Source: Clostridia bacterium
Lineage (GTDB): Bacteria; Bacillota; Clostridia; Christensenellales; DTU072
DNA length: 8,787 nt
Direction: 5' to 3'
Assembly: GCA_028703745.1 (NCBI GenBank)
Contig: JAQVME010000043.1
Span: forward strand, 1-8,787
The notes under the pieces were generated by a model. It worked only from the letters and a program-made list of their open reading frames with translations. It searched no databases and was not told where the DNA came from. Positions 4,932 through 8,787 of this stretch are shown one piece after another. Position 1 is the first letter of the stretch. Each line of letters opens with the position of its first letter. The translations under genes were made by a program, and so were the position numbers.

Positions 4932-7373
4932 ATGACGGAAAAACTCGACAAATACAATCAAAAAAGACATTTTGAAAAAACCGCAGAGCCTGCAGGCAAC
5001 ACCGAGCAAGGTGAGAAACCCGATAGCTTGCGCTTCGTCGTGCAGCACCATTTGGCAAGCAGAGACCACTTTGATTTCCGTCTGGAATGGCAAGGCACGC
5101 TTTTAAGCTGGGCGGTGCCAAAAGGTCCCTCTTATAATCCCAAAGACAAGCGGCTTGCCGTACAAGTTGAGCCGCATCCCATTGAATACAGAAATTTTGA
5201 AGGAACTATCCCAAAAGGCGAATACGGCGGCGGCGTGGTTATGCTTTGGGATGAAGGCTATTGGCAGCCGTTGACGGACGTTGAAGACGGACTTGACACC
5301 GGCTCGTTGAAATTTTTCCTCGAAGGAAGCCGCCTAAAAGGCAAATGGGCGTTGGTGCGGTTGAAAGCTAAGGAAGGCGAAACACGTGACAACTGGCTAC
5401 TGATGAAAGAAAAGGACGAATATGCTAAGGGCGAGGAAGGCATCGTTCAGTATACCGTCAGCGTTCGTTCGGGGCGCACAATGGATGAAATAGAACAAGG
5501 TGAAAAAACCAAAACGGCAAAGAACCCCGTCGATTCTGTCCAGGTACAGCTTGCCAGGCTCGTCAGCGCGCCTCCCGAGGGCGCAGACTGGATTTACGAG
5601 CCAAAATACGACGGTTACAGAATTGTGGCTTTTGTTGAAGCAAACACCGCCCGTTTGATGACGAGGAACGGCAAGGATTTTTCCGGCAGGTTCAAGGATA
5701 TCGCGCAGTCCCTTGCCGAATGGTCGGCGGGCAGAGCCATGATTCTGGACGGCGAAGCGGTAGTTACCGACGAGCAGGGCAGAACGGATTTTCAGGCGCT
5801 GCAAAGTCATATGCGAAATGCCACGCACGGACGTATTACTTACGCCGTTTTTGATATTCTGGCGCTGGACGGCGAGGATTTGAGAGGGCGACCCTTGTAT
5901 GAAAGAAAAACCATACTGGAAACCCTTATGAAGGACGCCCCGTCGAATCTATATTTCAGCAAACAGCTCAAGGGCGACGGCAAACAGCTTTTTGCCTCTG
6001 CTTGCAAACTGAATCTAGAAGGAATAGTGGGCAAAAAAGCCGATTCGGTATACAGCGGCGCCAGAAACGGCGACTGGGTCAAGCTGAAGTGCTACAGGAA
6101 GCAGGAATTTGTCATCGGTGGATATACCCTTTCGGATAAAAAAACCGTCGGCGTAAGCTCTCTTCTACTCGGCTATTATGACGGGGAAATCTTGGTCTAC
6201 GCCGGACGCGCGGGTACAGGATTCTCCGAAGGCACCATGAGAAAGCTCGAAAAGGCTTTTGAACGTATAAAAAGAAGCCAGCCGCCCTTCAGCCGTGCTC
6301 CGGGGTCGAAGAAAGACGAAAAGGTCTTCTGGCTTGAACCCGAGATGGTCGCCGAAATAAAATTCGCCGAATGGACAAGCGACAAGTTGCTTAGGCAAGC
6401 CGGTTTTCAAGGTCTGCGCGCGGACAAGCGACCAAAGGAGGTCAGAATGGAAATACCCGAGGACGAAGAAGTGGAGGAAGAAGCTCAAAACAATAACATC
6501 GAAAAAGCCGATAAAACAGCCGGACGCAACATCGGAGGAATACGCATCTCAAATCCCGACAAGATTATTTTTGAAAATCCCGTCATAACAAAGGCGGACG
6601 TAGCAGAATACTATGCCAAGGTGGGCGCGCGCATGCTGCCGTTTGCCGGCAACAGAGTTCTCAGCATTGTGCGCTGTCCAAAGGGTATAGCCCAGCCTTG
6701 TTTTTTTAAGAAGCACCCCGGACCGGACAGCAAGGGAATAGTCATTGTGCCGGTGACTACAAGCGACGGACAAGAAGACTATTTCTATATTGACAACCCT
6801 TCGGGCTTCGTATCCGAAGCGCAAATGGGCACTTTGGAATTCCACGTGTGGGCAAGCCGCGCAGACAATCTTGAAAGACCCGACATAATGGTATTCGATC
6901 TCGACCCCGACGAAGGTATGGAGATAGGGCAGATACGCCGCGGCGTCAAGGATTTAAAAAGCCTTCTTGACAGGCTATCCCTTGACTCCTTTCTCAAGGT
7001 GTCGGGAGGCAAAGGCTATCACGTCGTCGTGCCCTTCGAGCCGTCTGCCGACTGGAACGCTTTCTATGCATTTGCGCGGCGCATCGCCGAACTTATGGAA
7101 ACGCAGTGGCCGGACCTTTATACCGGCAACGTAAGAAAAGAAAAACGCAAGGGCAAGATTTTTATCGACTGGATGCGCAACGGCAGAGGAGCGACCAGCA
7201 TCGCGCCCTATTCTCTCAGGGCGCGCAAAGGCGCGCGCGTCGCTGCTCCGCTAGCTTGGGAAGAGCTTGACACAGTAGCGCCCGACGCAATCGATATGCA
7301 AACCGCGCTTTCCCGCCTCGGCAAAGCCGACCCCTGGAAGGATTTTTTCAACGTCCGCCAAAAACTGAAATAA
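4932..7373 (+). CDS. ligD: LigD, three-domain ATP-dependent NHEJ ligase (PE-LIG-POL)
   Basis: LigD processes and seals DNA double-strand breaks held by Ku. This 813-residue protein has all three activities. The 3'-phosphoesterase domain (about residues 30-150) carries H40, H46, D48, R50, H82 and Y86, matching the P. aeruginosa LigD PE metal and active-site residues. The ATP-dependent ligase domain (about 200-505) has the adenylation lysine K225 in EPKYDGYR, then LDGEAVV, FDILALDGEDL, EGIVGKKADS and WVKLKCYR, with an OB fold ending GLRADKRPKEV. An acidic linker (about 508-536) leads to the primase-like polymerase domain (about 538-813) with D656 and D658 (FDLDP), the SGGKGYHVVVP segment and D746 (FIDW). 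Domain order is that of Pseudomonas (PE-LIG-POL), not mycobacteria (POL-PE-LIG). It lies 53 nt after ku. An internal ribosome binding site and ATG occur at the LIG/POL junction. Confidence 0.96.
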   Translation: MTEKLDKYNQKRHFEKTAEPAGNTEQGEKPDSLRFVVQHHLASRDHFDFRLEWQGTLLSWAVPKGPSYNPKDKRLAVQVEPHPIEYRNFEGTIPKGEYGGGVVMLWDEGYWQPLTDVEDGLDTGSLKFFLEGSRLKGKWALVRLKAKEGETRDNWLLMKEKDEYAKGEEGIVQYTVSVRSGRTMDEIEQGEKTKTAKNPVDSVQVQLARLVSAPPEGADWIYEPKYDGYRIVAFVEANTARLMTRNGKDFSGRFKDIAQSLAEWSAGRAMILDGEAVVTDEQGRTDFQALQSHMRNATHGRITYAVFDILALDGEDLRGRPLYERKTILETLMKDAPSNLYFSKQLKGDGKQLFASACKLNLEGIVGKKADSVYSGARNGDWVKLKCYRKQEFVIGGYTLSDKKTVGVSSLLLGYYDGEILVYAGRAGTGFSEGTMRKLEKAFERIKRSQPPFSRAPGSKKDEKVFWLEPEMVAEIKFAEWTSDKLLRQAGFQGLRADKRPKEVRMEIPEDEEVEEEAQNNNIEKADKTAGRNIGGIRISNPDKIIFENPVITKADVAEYYAKVGARMLPFAGNRVLSIVRCPKGIAQPCFFKKHPGPDSKGIVIVPVTTSDGQEDYFYIDNPSGFVSEAQMGTLEFHVWASRADNLERPDIMVFDLDPDEGMEIGQIRRGVKDLKSLLDRLSLDSFLKVSGGKGYHVVVPFEPSADWNAFYAFARRIAELMETQWPDLYTGNVRKEKRKGKIFIDWMRNGRGATSIAPYSLRARKGARVAAPLAWEELDTVAPDAIDMQTALSRLGKADPWKDFFNVRQKLK
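6434..6449 (+). promoter_or_regulatory. Internal Shine-Dalgarno and in-frame ATG at the LIG/POL junction of ligD
   Basis: AAAGGAGGT (6434-6442) is a near-perfect Shine-Dalgarno match, and an in-frame ATG follows at 6447 (residue 506), 5 nt after the GGAGG core. Initiation there would make a 308-residue protein (6447-7373) of the acidic linker plus the complete polymerase domain. It is a stronger site than the one at the ligD start. The codons encode an ordinary KEV stretch, so coincidence is possible. Confidence 0.45.
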
Positions 7374-7434
7374 GAGGCGCAATTTTTTTCGACATTCTCA
7401 CAAAATAACAATACATTTATAAGAAACTCTTTCC
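7374..7434 (+). other. AT-rich spacer after ligD
   Basis: This holds a T-run (7383-7389) after GGCG (7376-7379), which could pair with CGCC at 7356-7359 in the end of ligD. A 4-bp stem with a long loop is too weak to call a terminator. Nothing else is recognisable before the promoter at 7435. Confidence 0.3.
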
Positions 7435-7463
7435 TTGCCTTTTTTGCGCTATATTGGTATAAT
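7435..7463 (+). promoter_or_regulatory. Extended -10 promoter of the Vat-like gene
   Basis: A perfect -10 TATAAT (7458-7463) is preceded by TGG (extended -10). A partial -35 TTGCCT (7435-7440, four of six) stands 17 bp upstream. Transcription would start near 7470, leaving a leader of about 48 nt. Confidence 0.75.
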
Positions 7464-7491
7464 GCAATCATAAAGCAAAATAATGATAAGT

Positions 7492-7501
7492 TTTGCGCAA
7501 A
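7492..7501 (+). repeat. 10-bp palindrome in the Vat-like gene leader
   Basis: TTTGCGCAAA (7492-7501) is a perfect palindrome a little downstream of the predicted start site. TTTTGCGC is also found at 7442-7449, inside the -35/-10 spacer, so two copies bracket the -10. A regulator operator is possible but unproven. Confidence 0.35.
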
Positions 7502-7517
7502 GCGGAGGCAGCAATTT

Positions 7518-8162
7518 ATGCCGAAAAAAATACCCGACCCCAATCAAATATACCCCATGGCAAACATCGATTACGTCACGAATATAAAGCCGACAATTAA
7601 TAAGCCGAATATAATAGTCGGTGATTATAGTTATTTTAGTGATGTCGATTTTGAAAGCCACGTGACGCATCATTATGAATTCTATGGCGACAAATTAATT
7701 ATCGGCAAGTTTTGTCAAATCGCCAAAGGCGTGGAATTTGTTATGAACGGCGCCAACCATCAAATGAACTCGGTCTGCACCTTTCCGTTCTATCTCATGG
7801 GTTGGGAAGCTGCCGTACCGTCTGTGTCGGATTTGCCCAATAAAGGCGACACTATCGTCGGAAACGACGTCTGGATAGGTCAGAACTCGACGATTTTGCC
7901 CGGCGTTCGCATAGGCGACGGCGCCATAATCGGCGCGAACAGCGTTGTCGTAGGCAACGTTGAGCCGTATACCGTAGTAGGCGGCAATCCGGCGAAGTTT
8001 ATCCGCAAAAAGCTCAATGACGAGCTTATCGAGATTATGGTGAAATTGCAATGGTGGGACTTGCCGGAAGAAGAAATAGGCAAGCTGATACCCATACTGA
8101 CTAACGGCGATATAGACTACGTGAAAGCACAGTTGAATATGAAATTATACAACCGCATGTGA
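7518..8162 (+). CDS. Vat-like (xenobiotic / streptogramin A) O-acetyltransferase
   Basis: This 214-residue protein is a left-handed beta-helix acetyltransferase that would transfer acetyl from acetyl-CoA to a hydroxyl. It follows the Vat proteins closely in length and landmarks: IYP near the N-terminus, VGDYSY, DKLIIGKFCQIAKGV, MNGANHQM with the catalytic H81 (VatD H82), then KGDTIVGNDVWIG, hexapeptide repeats through GDGAIIGANSVV, GGNPAKFIRK and WWDLP. The related CatB chloramphenicol acetyltransferases share the fold, but the NGANH motif and overall spacing fit Vat better. The ATG at 7518 follows GGAGG (7504-7508) at 9 nt. It has its own promoter and is probably not part of the ku-ligD operon. 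Whether it gives streptogramin A resistance cannot be read from sequence; many chromosomal homologues have unknown substrates. Confidence 0.82.
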   Translation: MPKKIPDPNQIYPMANIDYVTNIKPTINKPNIIVGDYSYFSDVDFESHVTHHYEFYGDKLIIGKFCQIAKGVEFVMNGANHQMNSVCTFPFYLMGWEAAVPSVSDLPNKGDTIVGNDVWIGQNSTILPGVRIGDGAIIGANSVVVGNVEPYTVVGGNPAKFIRKKLNDELIEIMVKLQWWDLPEEEIGKLIPILTNGDIDYVKAQLNMKLYNRM

Positions 8163-8202
8163 CCTTTCCCCATATATTCCGTACCTTTCAAAATTTCCGG
8201 GG

Positions 8203-8231
8203 TTGACAAAGAAAGCATAATACAATAAAAT
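8203..8231 (+). promoter_or_regulatory. Sigma-A-type promoter of the last gene
   Basis: A perfect -35 TTGACA (8203-8208) and a -10 TAAAAT (8226-8231) are separated by 17 bp. The -10 lies in an A-rich run just before the ribosome binding site AGGAG (8241-8245), so the leader would be only about 15 nt. Confidence 0.75.
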
Positions 8232-8253
8232 AAAACAAAAAGGAGAAAAACAA

Positions 8254-8787
8254 ATGGGATTATTTGAAAACCTGATGGGGAAGGTCGGCAACGCCATGGA
8301 AAAATCCATGAGCAAGAATTTGCAAGGCGAGAGCAAAGAAGCTTACGAAAAAGAAAAAGCCGAAAAAGCCGAAAATAAGGCAGCTTTTGAAAAAGACCAA
8401 CAGGCCATAAAAGACGATTTAGCATCACGCAAAATACAAGCATCAAGCAACGATTTAAAAAGTCCCGAAGCGCTGCTCGCCAAGATAGGCGTAATAGATG
8501 AGAGCAAGATCTGGGTAGGCGGTTTTGACAACTTCAAGGCAAATCAGAATGCAAAATTCGCCAATATTTTTTCCGGCAACAAGAACATAAAAATTGTTTC
8601 TTTGGTTAACGGCGTATTTTATTTAAGCAAATTCGAGGACGGGAATTTTTATGCCTACAAAAAATTCACAAAAGAACAGGTCGCGTCTGCCGAAATTGAA
8701 GGTTTGTTAAGCAAAAAAATAAGAATTAAATTGAATGACAACACAACCTATTCCGTAGATATCACAGAAAACAAAGAAAAGCTCGAC
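8254..8787 (+). CDS. Unrecognised protein with a charged coiled-coil-like N-terminal half, 3'-truncated by window edge
   Basis: The frame is open from ATG 8254 to the right edge; 178 residues are visible and no stop is reached. The start is well supported by AGGAG at 8241-8245, 8 nt upstream, and by the promoter at 8203-8231. The N-terminus MGLFENLMGKVGNAMEKSM looks like a short amphipathic helix. Residues about 26-60 are rich in Lys, Glu and Ala and probably form a helix or coiled coil. From about 70 onward the pattern changes to alternating strands with many aromatics (IWVGGFDNF, IKIVSLVNGVFYLSKF, KKIRIKLNDNTTYSVDI), which loosely resembles a bacterial PH-like beta domain. There is no signal peptide or membrane helix in the visible part, so it is probably cytoplasmic. 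I do not recognise the family and give no function. Confidence 0.8.
   Translation, partial: MGLFENLMGKVGNAMEKSMSKNLQGESKEAYEKEKAEKAENKAAFEKDQQAIKDDLASRKIQASSNDLKSPEALLAKIGVIDESKIWVGGFDNFKANQNAKFANIFSGNKNIKIVSLVNGVFYLSKFEDGNFYAYKKFTKEQVASAEIEGLLSKKIRIKLNDNTTYSVDITENKEKLD

Noticed and set aside
5397..5828. 143-codon - strand frame inside ligD, and other ligD antisense frames
   Set aside because: All lie opposite conserved ligase and polymerase motifs and lack independent support.
8163..8202. Terminator after the Vat-like gene
   Set aside because: CCCC (8168-8171) and GGGG (8199-8202) could pair, but the loop is long, the stem is short and no T-run follows.
8340..8380. Short tandem GAAAAAGCC-like repeats
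   Set aside because: They are low-complexity Lys/Glu/Ala codons of the coiled-coil-like segment in the last gene, not an independent repeat element.

Overview
All genes in this 8.8 kb window lie on the + strand, closely spaced. Moderate GC, A-rich codon use, AGGAGG-type ribosome binding sites, sigma-A-like promoters (TTGACA-N17-TATACT) and a UPF0316 (DUF2179) membrane protein suggest a Bacillota/Clostridia-like anaerobe, possibly gut-associated. That placement is inference from style and gene content, not from a marker gene.

Layout: (1) 2-433 is the 3' part of a UPF0316/DUF5698-DUF2179 membrane protein, followed by a weak terminator candidate. (2) 475-3996 is a catabolic cassette: a strong promoter with a dyad just downstream, an IclR-family regulator, a cytoplasmic GH105 unsaturated rhamnogalacturonyl hydrolase, and a MelB-like GPH sugar symporter overlapping it by 14 nt. 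The transporter would import unsaturated pectin-derived oligosaccharides, GH105 would remove the terminal unsaturated uronic acid, and the IclR protein would sense a product. (3) 4063-7373 is a two-gene bacterial NHEJ module: Ku and a PE-LIG-POL type LigD with the main catalytic residues present in all three domains. (4) 7518-8162 is a Vat-like hexapeptide-repeat acetyltransferase (streptogramin A / xenobiotic type) with its own extended -10 promoter. (5) From 8254 to the right edge runs an unrecognised A-rich gene with a coiled-coil-like N-terminal half, behind its own TTGACA-N17-TAAAAT promoter.

I see no wholly new multi-gene system. The two most interesting signals are regulatory. First, a perfect 12-bp inverted repeat places the ku start codon in a hairpin stem with its ribosome binding site in the loop. 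Second, a near-consensus Shine-Dalgarno sequence with an in-frame ATG sits exactly at the ligase/polymerase boundary inside ligD, which could yield a free polymerase domain as well as the full-length enzyme. No stretch over 300 bases lacks a gene. I found no tRNA, rRNA, CRISPR array, insertion sequence or recognisable riboswitch.
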